Of a stretch of 64,000 nt of DNA, positions 25,242-34,333 are shown piece by piece. The notes below the pieces were generated by a model. The model had not been told where the DNA came from, ran no database searches, and was given only the letters and a program-made list of their open reading frames with translations. Positions within the stretch are counted from its first letter, which is position 1; every line of letters starts with the position of its first letter. The stretch is from positions 62,001-126,000 of the forward strand of contig NZ_JBKDZH010000018.1 in assembly GCF_047971185.1 (NCBI RefSeq), written 5' to 3'. A program made the translations under genes and the position numbers. This stretch comes from Kluyvera sp047971185. GTDB taxonomy: Bacteria; Pseudomonadota; Gammaproteobacteria; Enterobacterales; Enterobacteriaceae.

Positions 25242-26891
25242 ATGAAAGAAAAACTACAAACCTATGGCAAAGCGATGCTGGTTCCCATCTCTCTGGTGGC
25301 GATTGGCGGGCTACTATTAGGCGTCGGCGGCGCGCTAACCTCGGAAGTGACCATCAATTCGCTTGGCGGTCATTGGGACAGCTGGTCACATTCCTTTTTC
25401 TTTAAATTTTTCAGCGTAATAAAAGGTCTTGGCGACGTAATCTTTAAAAACCTTGGCATCCTTTATGCCGTCGGCGTCGCGTTCTCGTTATCGAGAAAGG
25501 AAAACGGCTGGGCTGCGTTTTCTGCCATGGTGGCCTATATATCCATGCTGACGACGATATCTATCCTGTTAAAAAACCACGGGTTGAGCGTCGATAACAC
25601 CACCATTAGCAGCTTTGTTTCACAAGGGCAGTCGACCATTCAGGCGACGAAATCCGCCGCGCTGTTTACCACCGAGTTGGGCTATTTTACCTATCGAACC
25701 GGGGTGTTTGGCGGTCTTGCCGTCGGCTTCAGCATCGCGGCCGTGCATGCGCGTTTCTACAATACCAAGCTGCCGGTGATCCTCTCTTTCTTCTCCGGGA
25801 CCCGTACGGTTCCCATCCTGTCGCTGCTGGCCGGCGGTGCGCTGGGGATCTTTTTCTTTTTCTGCTGGCCGTTTGTCGGCCATGTGCTCGGGAATTTTGC
25901 CGGTTTTGTGCATGATTCCGGCTTAATCGGCACGTTTGTGTACCGCTTTGTTAATGAAATCCTGATCCCATTTGGTATGCACCCTCTGCTGTCGTTACCT
26001 ATCCGCTGGACTGAGCTAGGGGGTTCCACGGTAGTCGACGGCGTGATTGTTTCCGGTACTTCCGCGATTCAGATGGCCCAGTTAGCCTCTTCGGAGCCTG
26101 GAAAGCTGCTGGTGCGAGCATTTATGGGCGGCAACGCGATCATTAACTTCGCCATTTATCCCGGCATTGCGCTGGCGATGTACCACACCACGCGCCCGGA
26201 AAATAAGAAGAAAGTGGCGGCGCTGCTTATCTCGGTGGTGGTTTCCACGATTGTATTTGGCATTACCGAACCGATTCTGTTCACCTTCTTGTTTATTGCG
26301 CCGTGGCTCTATTTTCTGGTGTATGCGCCGCTGGCGGCGATTGGCGAGGTGCTGGCCGAATTTAGCCAGGTATCGGTGTATCAGGGCAATATTAAGGACT
26401 GGATCCCCTTCATCTTCCGCCCTGAAAAGCTCAATATGTGGCCATTCCTCTATCTGTTCCCGATTTTCTTTATCGTGTCGTATCTTATTTTCAGGCTGTG
26501 TATTCAGTACTTTAATATAAGAACGCCGGGGCGCGACGAAGCCGAAGATGACGGTGATATCAAACTCTACAGTAAAAAGGACTACAACGAAAAGAACGCA
26601 CAGGGAGCCGCACCTCAGCTTGATAAAGGCCATGCATCCCCGGCCAATGGGCTTGCCGGGGAGATCATTGCCGCGCTGGGTGGGCAGGAAAATATTGTTG
26701 AGGTGGATAACTGTATCTCTCGTCTGCGGGTGATCCTGCACAACGTTGAACTGATCGCCGACGATCGGCACTGGAAAAACGAATTGAACGCAATGGGCGT
26801 GGTCCGCGTCGGCAAGAATGGGGTGCAGGTTGTTTATGGCCCTGATGTCTGCCGAATCGCCGTTGAGGTCAGAGAGCTGCTGGAGGCATGA
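25242..26891 (+). CDS. PTS glucoside/glucose-family transporter, EIICB subunits
   Basis: 549 residues. Residues 1-430 or so form the membrane EIIC domain of the glucose/glucoside superfamily (GMHPLLSLPIRWTELGG, then FGITEPILFTFLF with the substrate-site Glu). After a charged linker, residues 465-549 are EIIB with the phosphorylated Cys491 in VDNCISRLRV. No EIIA is attached, so it must borrow one, for example Crr. It would import and phosphorylate a sugar for the preceding GH4 enzyme. The closest type is the alpha-glucoside/maltose-like branch, but the substrate is not certain. Confidence 0.88.
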   Translation: MKEKLQTYGKAMLVPISLVAIGGLLLGVGGALTSEVTINSLGGHWDSWSHSFFFKFFSVIKGLGDVIFKNLGILYAVGVAFSLSRKENGWAAFSAMVAYISMLTTISILLKNHGLSVDNTTISSFVSQGQSTIQATKSAALFTTELGYFTYRTGVFGGLAVGFSIAAVHARFYNTKLPVILSFFSGTRTVPILSLLAGGALGIFFFFCWPFVGHVLGNFAGFVHDSGLIGTFVYRFVNEILIPFGMHPLLSLPIRWTELGGSTVVDGVIVSGTSAIQMAQLASSEPGKLLVRAFMGGNAIINFAIYPGIALAMYHTTRPENKKKVAALLISVVVSTIVFGITEPILFTFLFIAPWLYFLVYAPLAAIGEVLAEFSQVSVYQGNIKDWIPFIFRPEKLNMWPFLYLFPIFFIVSYLIFRLCIQYFNIRTPGRDEAEDDGDIKLYSKKDYNEKNAQGAAPQLDKGHASPANGLAGEIIAALGGQENIVEVDNCISRLRVILHNVELIADDRHWKNELNAMGVVRVGKNGVQVVYGPDVCRIAVEVRELLEA

Positions 26892-26892
26892 A

Positions 26893-28269
26893 ATGCGTTT
26901 AACCTATCGCTTTACGCAGCAAACCTGCGAAGTTCACACCTCGGTAGTGGACGTTCCGGCGGGCAGCGACATCCATATCACGCTACTTAACGGGCCGTTT
27001 GAACATTTCTTTCTGCTGCTTAAGGATCCGACAAAGCGCCTTCGGGCGCTATTCACCTGGAAATCGCGGATCCAGCACTACTGCCTGCGCCAGGCTATCA
27101 GCGATGAGGCGAATTTAACCGTGCCGGGGCCGATAGCGGGCGGAGAGTGGCAGTTTACGGTGGTTAAACCGGGGAAGCTGCTGGGCGAAGCCGCCATTGA
27201 TATCAACTGCGTTCCCGGCGCCGTGACGGGCAGCGGCAAGCCGCAGATTGATGTGTTAAACCAGCCGTTTGCTCGCGTTGTGAATCCACAGCACCGCTGG
27301 TATCACGGCGATCTCCACGCCCATACCCTCTATTCAGACGGTCGCGTTGCGCTGGATGACGTTCTGCATATTGCCGAGCAGCGGCAGATGGATTTTCTGG
27401 CCATCACCGACCATTCCATTGTGACCACTCATGTTGCGGATTGTCGGCCTCTGATTATCCCCGCTACCGAGCTGACGTTTGATAATGAGCTGCACTACAA
27501 CGTTTTCGGCGTTAAGCAACTCATTGATTATAGTCAGTATTGTGAAGGCGGTATCAACGTCACCGATTTCATCTCGCGGCTGCACACCGACCTCGCACAG
27601 GCGGGAAACGTGCTCTCAATCAATCACCCATTTGCTGAAGGTATCAGCCTGGGGCATGAGTTTGATTTACGCTCGGTTCACCTGCTGGAAGTGATTAACG
27701 CCCCGCATCTTGCCGATCAGCCCATTGATAATGAAAAAGCCATTCGCTTTTTTGATTTTTTATGGTCAAAAGGGCTGAGAATCTTTGCGTCCGGCGGGAG
27801 CGACGCCCATAAACCCGGCGTGCAGGGCGGCTATCCGCTAGGGCTGCCCCGCGTGTCGATTTACTGTGAAGGTTTGAGCCTGGATGCGCTGCTTCAGGGG
27901 CTACGGTCGGGGCGAACCCTGATCGGTCATAACGTAACCTGTACGCTGAACATGCTTCACCACGGCGTACCGGTGTTTCCGGGCGACCAGATCAGCGAGC
28001 CGGTCATTTTCCAGGCTGAGTGTACCGAGCGCCCGCTGACCTGGAGAATGATACGCAACGGTGAGTGTATTCATGAGTTATATGGTCAATCTTATGACTA
28101 TACGGTGGTGCCCGGTGCTGCGGATATGTTCCGCCTGGAGGGCCGGGAAGGGGAGCGTACGGTGTTCTTTGCTAATCCGGTTTACTCCGCGCTCCCGGCG
28201 GCCAGTGAATATCGATTTTCGGTTTTGTTGCAGGATTTTCTGGCTCAGGACAGCGCCAGAGCGCGCTGA
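26893..28269 (+). CDS. PHP-domain metallohydrolase (CehA/McbA-like)
   Basis: 458 residues from ATG 26893, one base after the PTS stop, so translation is likely coupled. An N-terminal beta-rich region (1-130) precedes a PHP domain. The metal motifs are WYHGDLHAHTLYSDG (His142, His144), AITDHS (Asp173, His174), SINHPF and GGSDAHK. PHP proteins hydrolyse phosphoesters or similar bonds with a trinuclear metal site. No signal peptide is seen. Its place in a GH4/PTS operon suggests action on a phosphorylated sugar or aglycone conjugate, which is inference. Its 3' end overlaps the convergent regulator by 25 bp. Confidence 0.8.
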   Translation: MRLTYRFTQQTCEVHTSVVDVPAGSDIHITLLNGPFEHFFLLLKDPTKRLRALFTWKSRIQHYCLRQAISDEANLTVPGPIAGGEWQFTVVKPGKLLGEAAIDINCVPGAVTGSGKPQIDVLNQPFARVVNPQHRWYHGDLHAHTLYSDGRVALDDVLHIAEQRQMDFLAITDHSIVTTHVADCRPLIIPATELTFDNELHYNVFGVKQLIDYSQYCEGGINVTDFISRLHTDLAQAGNVLSINHPFAEGISLGHEFDLRSVHLLEVINAPHLADQPIDNEKAIRFFDFLWSKGLRIFASGGSDAHKPGVQGGYPLGLPRVSIYCEGLSLDALLQGLRSGRTLIGHNVTCTLNMLHHGVPVFPGDQISEPVIFQAECTERPLTWRMIRNGECIHELYGQSYDYTVVPGAADMFRLEGREGERTVFFANPVYSALPAASEYRFSVLLQDFLAQDSARAR

Positions 28270-28979
28270 TTTTTATCATCGAACCACTGCTTCAGGCACT
28301 GTTCAAAGGCCAGAATGCAGTAGCCAAAAAACGGATTTGACCAGTAGATATCGTCATCAAACTTTTGCGGGTCATGGATGATAAACGCAATATCCGCAGC
28401 CTGCGCAAGCGGGCTGTTATGATCGCCGGTAAAACAAACCAGTTTGATGTTTTTATTTTTCAGGGCGTTGAGCCAGTTTAAGGTCGACGTGCTTCTTCCC
28501 GATTTTGATATTATCCAGATGCACTCCCACGGCGTGGCCGTTTTTTGTTCCAGAATTTCGTAATCAGGCCATAACGAGAGGCTGGCGTTAACGCCGGTAA
28601 CCAGAAATTTATTGTAAACATACTGGGCGACCAGCTGCGAAAACCCGCTACCGTGGATGAGCAACTTCGCATTTTCTATCAGCGCGAACAGATCGTTGAT
28701 TTTGTTCGCTGGCTCAATATGCATAAAGTTGCGATCGTTGGTGAGCTCCAGCCGGGGCTGCGCAATATTGAATTTTATAAAGTAAACCATTTCCAGCCAG
28801 CCGCTGTAGCCCAGCTTTTTGGCTAGGCGAACGAGCGTGGAGGGGTTGCTGTGACAGGCTGTCGCCGCTGAACGAATGCCTTCGCGCAGACAGCGCTCGG
28901 TATTATTTTGAATATAGTCGAGTATTGATATTTCCGTTTTATGTAAGGGGACATCACGCAAAATGTTGAAAATATTCAT
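28245..28979 (-). CDS. MurR/RpiR-family transcriptional regulator
   Basis: 244 residues. The N-terminal HTH_6 domain (residues 1-75, with SAATACHSNPSTLVRLAKKLGYSG as the helix-turn-helix) precedes a SIS phosphosugar-binding domain (about 95-225, with LLIHGSGFSQLVAQYV and SKSGRSTSTLNWL). Such regulators sense a sugar phosphate. It is convergent with the PHP/PTS/GH4 operon and is its likely local regulator. The dyad at 23681-23708 is a candidate target. Confidence 0.88.
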   Translation of the reverse strand: MNIFNILRDVPLHKTEISILDYIQNNTERCLREGIRSAATACHSNPSTLVRLAKKLGYSGWLEMVYFIKFNIAQPRLELTNDRNFMHIEPANKINDLFALIENAKLLIHGSGFSQLVAQYVYNKFLVTGVNASLSLWPDYEILEQKTATPWECIWIISKSGRSTSTLNWLNALKNKNIKLVCFTGDHNSPLAQAADIAFIIHDPQKFDDDIYWSNPFFGYCILAFEQCLKQWFDDKNQRALALS

Positions 28980-29047
28980 CCTTCCCTCCAGGTGAAGGAC
29001 TACTGTAGCGTGTGAAAAGAATAAATCTGCGACCTGAGTTTTAAATC

Positions 29048-29076
29048 ATGATGCCATCGCGGGGCGATGGCATCAT
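29048..29076. terminator. Strong hairpin between rpiR-type gene and ghrB
   Basis: A perfect 13-bp stem ATGATGCCATCGC / GCGATGGCATCAT with a GGG loop and A/T-rich flanks, 8 bp beyond the ghrB stop. It ends the kgu-ghrB transcript on the minus strand. Confidence 0.8.
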
Positions 29077-29084
29077 TTCGGAAC

Positions 29085-30056
29085 TTATTGCACCTGCGGG
29101 TTCACGCAGTTCTTCTCCACCTTCCCTTGCAGCGCATCAATCAGGTTATCCACCGCGCAGGCCGCCATGTTGTAGCGGGTTTCGTGCGTCGCGGAGCCAA
29201 TATGCGGCAGGGCGACGACGTTGGGCATCGTCAGCAGCGGGGAGCTGGCCGGCAGCGGTTCCTGTTCGAACACGTCCAAACCGGCGGCGTGAATATCGCC
29301 GTTACGCAGCGCGGAGATCAGCGCTTTTTCGTCGACCACCGGGCCGCGGCCGGCGTTGATAAAGATGGCGGATGACTTCATGCGGGCAAACTGCTCGGCG
29401 CCGAACAGGTGGTACGTTTCATCCGTTAGCGGCAGGATCAGACAGACAAAATCCGCTTCATCCAGCAGGGTGTTCAAATCGCAGTAGCGGGCGTTGAAGC
29501 GCTCCTCCGCCTGCTCATGGCGACGGCGCGCGTTGTAGAGAATCGGCATGTTGAAACCGAAATGCGCGCGCTGCGCCAGCGCCATCCCGATGCGGCCCAT
29601 CCCGACAATCCCCAGCGTTTTATGGTGCACATCAATACCGAACCAGTCCGGGCCGATGCCTTTGGTCCACTCACCGGCCTTCACCCGCTCGGCCACTTCC
29701 ACCACGCGACGAGCGGAGCTGAGCACCAGCGCCATCAGCGTATCGGCGACCGTTTCGGTCAGCACCGTTGGCGTGTGCATCAGCAGCACGCGGCGGGCGT
29801 TGAGCGCCTCGACGTCAAAGTTATCGTAGCCCACGGAGATGGTCGACGTTGCGCGAAGCTTAGGCATCTTCTCCAGCAGGGCGGTATTGACGGTTTCACT
29901 CGAGCCCAGCAGACCTTCCGCATCAGCGAACGCCTGGGCGTGTTGCGCCACCGTCTCCGGGCGCAGGTTAGGCACCTGGGTAACGCTAAAATGCGCTTCC
30001 AGGCGACGCAGTAAATCGTCAGGTAACGCTTTGTAGAGAATAATGGACGGCTTCAT
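29085..30056 (-). CDS. ghrB: Glyoxylate/hydroxypyruvate reductase B (2-ketoaldonate reductase)
   Basis: 323 residues, closely similar to E. coli GhrB (324). It is a D-2-hydroxyacid dehydrogenase that reduces glyoxylate, hydroxypyruvate and 2-keto-D-gluconate with NADPH. The cofactor motif GIVGMGRIGMALAQ lies near residue 150, and the catalytic His is in HIGSATHET near residue 285. Here it is the last gene of the kguE-kguK-kguT unit, 22 bp behind kguT, where it likely serves as the 2-keto-6-phosphogluconate reductase (KguD-like). Confidence 0.93.
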   Translation of the reverse strand: MKPSIILYKALPDDLLRRLEAHFSVTQVPNLRPETVAQHAQAFADAEGLLGSSETVNTALLEKMPKLRATSTISVGYDNFDVEALNARRVLLMHTPTVLTETVADTLMALVLSSARRVVEVAERVKAGEWTKGIGPDWFGIDVHHKTLGIVGMGRIGMALAQRAHFGFNMPILYNARRRHEQAEERFNARYCDLNTLLDEADFVCLILPLTDETYHLFGAEQFARMKSSAIFINAGRGPVVDEKALISALRNGDIHAAGLDVFEQEPLPASSPLLTMPNVVALPHIGSATHETRYNMAACAVDNLIDALQGKVEKNCVNPQVQ

Positions 30057-30078
30057 ACAAATCTCCGTGAGTTAATAT

Positions 30079-31359
30079 TTAAGCGTGGCGTGCGCCAACG
30101 GGTAGCGGTTGATTATTAGCAGGCTTAACGATCAGAGTTAGCCATACTGAGGCAAAAAGTGCTACCCCCATAAAAATGTAAGAGGCCGACGGGCTGCCGG
30201 TGGCACCGTTGAGGTAGCCGACGAACCAGGAGCCGAAAAACGAACCGAGCGCGCCCATGCTGTTGATAAGCGCCATGGCGCCGCCCGCCACGTTACGCGG
30301 CAGCATCTCAGGAATGATGGCGAAGAACGGGCCGTACGGGGCGTACATCGCGGCTCCGGCAATCACCAGCAGAATATAAGAGAGCCAGAAGTGGTCCGCA
30401 CCGACGGCCCACGAGCCGATAAAGGCAAAGCCGGCAAGCAGCAGCAGCGGCCAGACGAACAGGCGGCGGTTCTGCAATTTATCGGAAGCCCAGGAGACGA
30501 CAATCATCGCCACCGTGGCGGCCAGATACGGGACGGAAGAGAGCCAGCCCACTTCGACCATGCCAAGGTTAGCGCCGCCGCTGCGGAGAATCGACGGCAG
30601 CCACAGCACGAAACCGTAGACGCCGATGCTCCAGGCAAAATACTGCATGCACAGCAGGATTACGTTGCGGGAGCGGAAGGCCTCGCCGTAGTTGCGCACC
30701 GCCTTAATGCCCTGCTGTTCGCGCTCCAGCTGCGCCTGCAGCGCGGCTTTTTCAGATTCGTTCAACCAACCGACCTGCGATGGCTTATCTTTTACCAGCA
30801 CCCACCAGCAGAAGGCCCAGATAACCGCCGGGAAGCCTTCGATAATAAACATTTCACGCCAGCCGAGTGCCTGAATCAGATAGCCAGATACCACCGACAT
30901 CCACAGTACCGTGACCGGATTGCCGAGGATCAGGAAGGTATTGGCCCGCGAGCGTTCCGATTTGGTAAACCAGTTGCTGATGTAAATCAGCATTGCGGGC
31001 ATCACCGCGGCTTCGACGACGCCGAGAATAAAGCGAATCGCCGCCAGCGCCGGGATATTGGTGACCATCCCGGTCAGCGAGGCGCAGACGCCCCACAGCA
31101 CCAGGCAGGTAAAGATCAGCTTACGTACGCTGCGGCGCTCGGCGTAGATAGCGCCGGGAATCTGGAAGAAGAAGTAGCCGAGGAAGAACAGGGCGCCCAG
31201 CAGGGAGGAGATCCCCTTGGTGATACCCAGATCTTCGGTGATCCCGGCGGCGGAGGCGAAACTGAAGTTCGCGCGGTCAAGGTACGCCAGGCTGTACGTG
31301 ATAAACACGATCGGCATGATGTACCACCAACGTTTTGCTGCGTTTGTTGAGCTGTTCAT
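30079..31359 (-). CDS. kguT: 2-ketogluconate MFS transporter (ACS family), KguT-like
   Basis: 426 residues, 12 helices, anion:cation symporter family. The helix 1 segment YLDRANFSFA and the loop motif GAIYAERRSVRK are typical of this family (compare GudP, DgoT, KguT). The substrate 2-keto-D-gluconate is inferred from the neighbouring kinase KguK, epimerase-like KguE and reductase GhrB, the same set as the Pseudomonas kgu operon. It lies 71 bp behind kguK, in one transcript. Confidence 0.83.
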   Translation of the reverse strand: MNSSTNAAKRWWYIMPIVFITYSLAYLDRANFSFASAAGITEDLGITKGISSLLGALFFLGYFFFQIPGAIYAERRSVRKLIFTCLVLWGVCASLTGMVTNIPALAAIRFILGVVEAAVMPAMLIYISNWFTKSERSRANTFLILGNPVTVLWMSVVSGYLIQALGWREMFIIEGFPAVIWAFCWWVLVKDKPSQVGWLNESEKAALQAQLEREQQGIKAVRNYGEAFRSRNVILLCMQYFAWSIGVYGFVLWLPSILRSGGANLGMVEVGWLSSVPYLAATVAMIVVSWASDKLQNRRLFVWPLLLLAGFAFIGSWAVGADHFWLSYILLVIAGAAMYAPYGPFFAIIPEMLPRNVAGGAMALINSMGALGSFFGSWFVGYLNGATGSPSASYIFMGVALFASVWLTLIVKPANNQPLPVGARHA

Positions 31360-31430
31360 AGGCCTGCCTCTATTGTCGCTGCGCCGCCGCTGTATGTAGG
31401 GTACAGGGTGGCCACTATCATAACGTGACG

Positions 31431-32369
31431 TTATTCGCCTAACGCTTCACGCGTGGGTAAACCTTCGCTGTCGCCCTGGACCTGAATGGCCAGCGCGCCA
31501 ATTTTATTGCCTCGGGTCACGGCCTGATGCAGCGAACGGCCTTCCAGCAGCGCGCTGATGACGCCTACCGCAAAACCATCCCCGGCACCGACGGTATCGA
31601 CAACGTTGTCGACTTTTACCGGCGCAACGTTGCCCTGTTCGCCGTCGGCCGTTTTGTACCAGGCACCATCTGCGCCGGTTTTCAGCACCACCGCTTTTAC
31701 GCCGCGATGCAGATAGAAATCAGCGATGGCTTCCGGCGTCTGCTGTCCGGTTAAAATCATCCCCTCTTTCAGGCCGGGTAACACCCAGTCGGCCTGGAAC
31801 GCGAGCTGGTTAAGTTTCTCCACCATTTCCGCTTCGCTTTTCCACAGCACCGGGCGCAGGTTCGGGTCAAAAGAGAGGGTTTTCCCCTGTGCCTTCATGG
31901 TGCGGGCGGTGTGGTCCAGCAGTGCATAAGAGCTGGCGGAGAGCGCTGCCGCCACGCCGCTTAAGTGCAGATGGCGGGCGCTGGCGAAGTAATCATCGTG
32001 ATAATCATCAATGGAGAGATGGCTGGCTGCGGAGCCTTTGCGGAAGTATTCCACAATGGGATCGGTTCCATTTTCGACTTTAGATTTGAGCTGAAAGCCG
32101 GTTGCATGCTGTGGGTCGATAGTCACGCCGCAAGCATCAATGCCTTCTTTTTTCAGCGAATTAAGGACAAAGCGGCCAAAGCTATCGTTACCCACGCGGC
32201 TGACCCAGCCCACCTTCAGGCCGAGGCGCGCCAGGCCGGTGGCGACGTTCAGTTCAGCCCCCGCCACGCGCTTGATAAACTGCTCCACGTCGGCAACATC
32301 GCCGGTCTGCGTGGCAACAAACATCGCCATTGCTTCGCCGATGGTGATGACATCCAGAGAATTTTTCAT
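31431..32369 (-). CDS. kguK: 2-dehydrogluconokinase, PfkB family
   Basis: 312 residues, ribokinase/PfkB fold. It has the N-terminal ITIGEAMAMF, the substrate-side GGAELNVA-like AGAELNVATGLARLG, and the C-terminal anion hole DTVGAGDGFAVG with the catalytic Asp. It would phosphorylate 2-keto-D-gluconate to the 6-phosphate in the cytoplasm. A KDG kinase activity cannot be excluded from sequence alone. It starts 3 bp after kguE and so is coupled to it. Confidence 0.83.
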   Translation of the reverse strand: MKNSLDVITIGEAMAMFVATQTGDVADVEQFIKRVAGAELNVATGLARLGLKVGWVSRVGNDSFGRFVLNSLKKEGIDACGVTIDPQHATGFQLKSKVENGTDPIVEYFRKGSAASHLSIDDYHDDYFASARHLHLSGVAAALSASSYALLDHTARTMKAQGKTLSFDPNLRPVLWKSEAEMVEKLNQLAFQADWVLPGLKEGMILTGQQTPEAIADFYLHRGVKAVVLKTGADGAWYKTADGEQGNVAPVKVDNVVDTVGAGDGFAVGVISALLEGRSLHQAVTRGNKIGALAIQVQGDSEGLPTREALGE

Positions 32370-32372
32370 TGC

Positions 32373-33122
32373 TTACTCCTTGCGTAACAGTTCGACGTAG
32401 CGGCGGGTGACGGCGGTCAGGTCATCTCCTGCCAGCGGGAACTCAATGCCGCGTGGTACGTCGCCAGGTAGCTGATTCAGCAGCGCCAGCCAGCGGGCGT
32501 CGGCCTCATCGGGCGGAAGCGCGCGGTAGCTGTCGTGATGCGGCACGGCGGCTTTGACGTGGATGTAACCGACGGACGGCGCCAGCTGCTCCGCCGCGGT
32601 TTCCGGCTTCTCGCCGACCCACAGCCAGTTGCCCATATCAAACGTCAGCTGAACGGGCAGCTTCTGCGTGTGGCAGGCGGCATTGAAGCGCTGCATCGGC
32701 GGCAGGCGTCCGCAGGGGGTTTGATCGTTCTCTACCACCAGTTTCATACCGCTGCTCGCCAGCCAGTCGCGCAGCGTGTTGAACGACTCGGTATGGCGAA
32801 AGTGACCCAGCGACACTTTCAGCCACAGCGCGCGCAGCGTGGTGGCTTCCTGAAGCAACGCGGGGAGCTGAGGATTGAGGGAGCCATCGGCCATAAACAG
32901 CGCTTCGGGCGCGGAGTAACAGGCCAGCAGGCCGCAAGATGCAACGGCGGAAGCTAATGCGGGCAGCGCCTGAAGCTCTCCGGGGGTCAACATCTCGCGG
33001 CGGATTTCCACGCCGTCGGCCCCGGCGCTGGCGATGATGGGCAGCATGGCGTGTTGCCCGCCGGCGCTGCTTACAACATCGTGACCATAGGCGGCGGTGA
33101 CCACCATAATTTTTCTTTGCAT
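32373..33122 (-). CDS. kguE: Sugar-phosphate isomerase/epimerase-like protein KguE
   Basis: 249 residues, xylose-isomerase-like TIM barrel. Probable metal ligands lie in ADGVEIRRE, KLVVENDQT, LTFDMGNWLW and YIHVKAA. KguE occurs in the 2-ketogluconate operons of pseudomonads and enterics, and its exact reaction is not settled. The first gene of the unit, 39 bp downstream of the PtxS-like palindrome at 33161-33174. Confidence 0.8.
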   Translation of the reverse strand: MQRKIMVVTAAYGHDVVSSAGGQHAMLPIIASAGADGVEIRREMLTPGELQALPALASAVASCGLLACYSAPEALFMADGSLNPQLPALLQEATTLRALWLKVSLGHFRHTESFNTLRDWLASSGMKLVVENDQTPCGRLPPMQRFNAACHTQKLPVQLTFDMGNWLWVGEKPETAAEQLAPSVGYIHVKAAVPHHDSYRALPPDEADARWLALLNQLPGDVPRGIEFPLAGDDLTAVTRRYVELLRKE

Positions 33123-33160
33123 AGGGACTCCGAATCTGACGCTATGTCTACTACGCTAGA

Positions 33161-33174
33161 TGGAATCGGTTCCA
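33161..33174. promoter_or_regulatory. PtxS-like operator upstream of kguE
   Basis: TGGAATCGGTTCCA, a 14-bp dyad with one mismatch around a central CG. It closely resembles the known PtxS site TGAAACCGGTTTCA that controls kgu genes in Pseudomonas. It lies between kguE and the LacI-family gene, as expected for repression relieved by 2-ketogluconate. Confidence 0.75.
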
Positions 33175-33222
33175 AAGAAAATGTCACCGTGTTGAATTTA
33201 TGATCGCCATCACGAAGGAAGA

Positions 33223-34239
33223 TTAACGGGCCGTTGAACCGCGGACGATCAGCTCGCCAGAAAAGACCTGCTCATGAATGGAATCCGCCGCCCCTTCAAT
33301 GCGCCGCACCACCTGCTCAACGGCGGCGTAGCCAATCTGCCAGGTCGGCTGCTTGAGCGTAGTGATGCCCACGCCCGCCAGCTCGGCCCACTCCAGTTCG
33401 TCAAACCCCAGCAGGCCGATATCGCTGCCCCAGTTCAGGCCGATGCGCTTGAGCGAGCGGGCCACCTGCAGGGTGAGCGCGCCGTTGGCGGAGATCACCG
33501 CTTTGCGCATTCCGCGATGCTGCTGGTGGAACTGGCGCAGGGTGTTATCGAGCTGGGCGTTCTCCGCCAGCGGCACTTCGGCGTTGTCGGCGACGACCCC
33601 GGGATAGCGGGCCAGCGTGGCGCGGAAGGCGCTCAGGCGCTCACGGCGCGTGTTGACGGTGCCCAGCGGCTCGCTGAGGAATAGCAGCGCTTCAAACCCT
33701 TGTTCAATCAGGTGTTCGGTAGCGGTAGTGGCGGCTTGGGTGTTATCCAGCCCGACCACGTCGCAGGCAAAATCGGGAATTTTGCGGTCGATCAGAACCA
33801 TCGGCAACGCGGACTGCTGCAAGCGTTGCAGCCCCTCTTCACGCATCCCGACGGCGTTGACGACGATCCCCTCCACCTGATAGCTGCGCAGCAGGTCCAG
33901 ATAGTGCAGCTCCTGGTCCACCTCGTTATTGGTGTTACACACCAGCGGGGTAAACCCTTTTTCGCGGCAGGCGGCTTCAATACCGCTGAGCACGTTAACG
34001 GAGTAGGGGTTGGTGATGTCGGCGATAATCAGGCCAATCAGGCGGGTACGGCCGCGCTTCAGGCTGCGGGCCATCAGGCTTGGGCGGTAGTCGAGCTCGG
34101 CAATGGCGGTTTCAATGCGGGCCAGCAGCGCGTCGGAAAGCAGATGTTTCTCGCCGTTAAGGTAACGGGAAATGCTGGTTTTGCCGGTTTTCGCCGCTTT
34201 TGCCACATCGCTGATGGTGGGGCGCGCTGATTTTGCCAT
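33223..34239 (-). CDS. LacI-family repressor, PtxS-like
   Basis: 338 residues from ATG 34239, chosen because MAKSARPTISDVAKAAKTGKTSISRYLNG is the family N-terminus. The longer start at 34296 adds unrelated residues. An N-terminal LacI helix-turn-helix and hinge are followed by a periplasmic-binding-like effector domain (from LIGLIIADITNPYSVNVL). The position just upstream of kguEKT-ghrB in the same orientation, and the PtxS-like operator in between, make it the likely 2-ketogluconate repressor. Confidence 0.83.
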   Translation of the reverse strand: MAKSARPTISDVAKAAKTGKTSISRYLNGEKHLLSDALLARIETAIAELDYRPSLMARSLKRGRTRLIGLIIADITNPYSVNVLSGIEAACREKGFTPLVCNTNNEVDQELHYLDLLRSYQVEGIVVNAVGMREEGLQRLQQSALPMVLIDRKIPDFACDVVGLDNTQAATTATEHLIEQGFEALLFLSEPLGTVNTRRERLSAFRATLARYPGVVADNAEVPLAENAQLDNTLRQFHQQHRGMRKAVISANGALTLQVARSLKRIGLNWGSDIGLLGFDELEWAELAGVGITTLKQPTWQIGYAAVEQVVRRIEGAADSIHEQVFSGELIVRGSTAR

Positions 34240-34333
34240 GGGAAGGTCTCTCGCCTGAAAGTGACAACACCTTAACGCGAAAATCTGGCTAATCAAGTAT
34301 TTTGCCGGGTGGGAAAGCCACCCGGCGATAACA

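Noticed and set aside
31420..31434. ATAACGTGACGTTAT palindrome ahead of kguT
   Set aside because: It overlaps the kguK stop and matches no regulator site I know. It could be chance, so it was not called as an operator.
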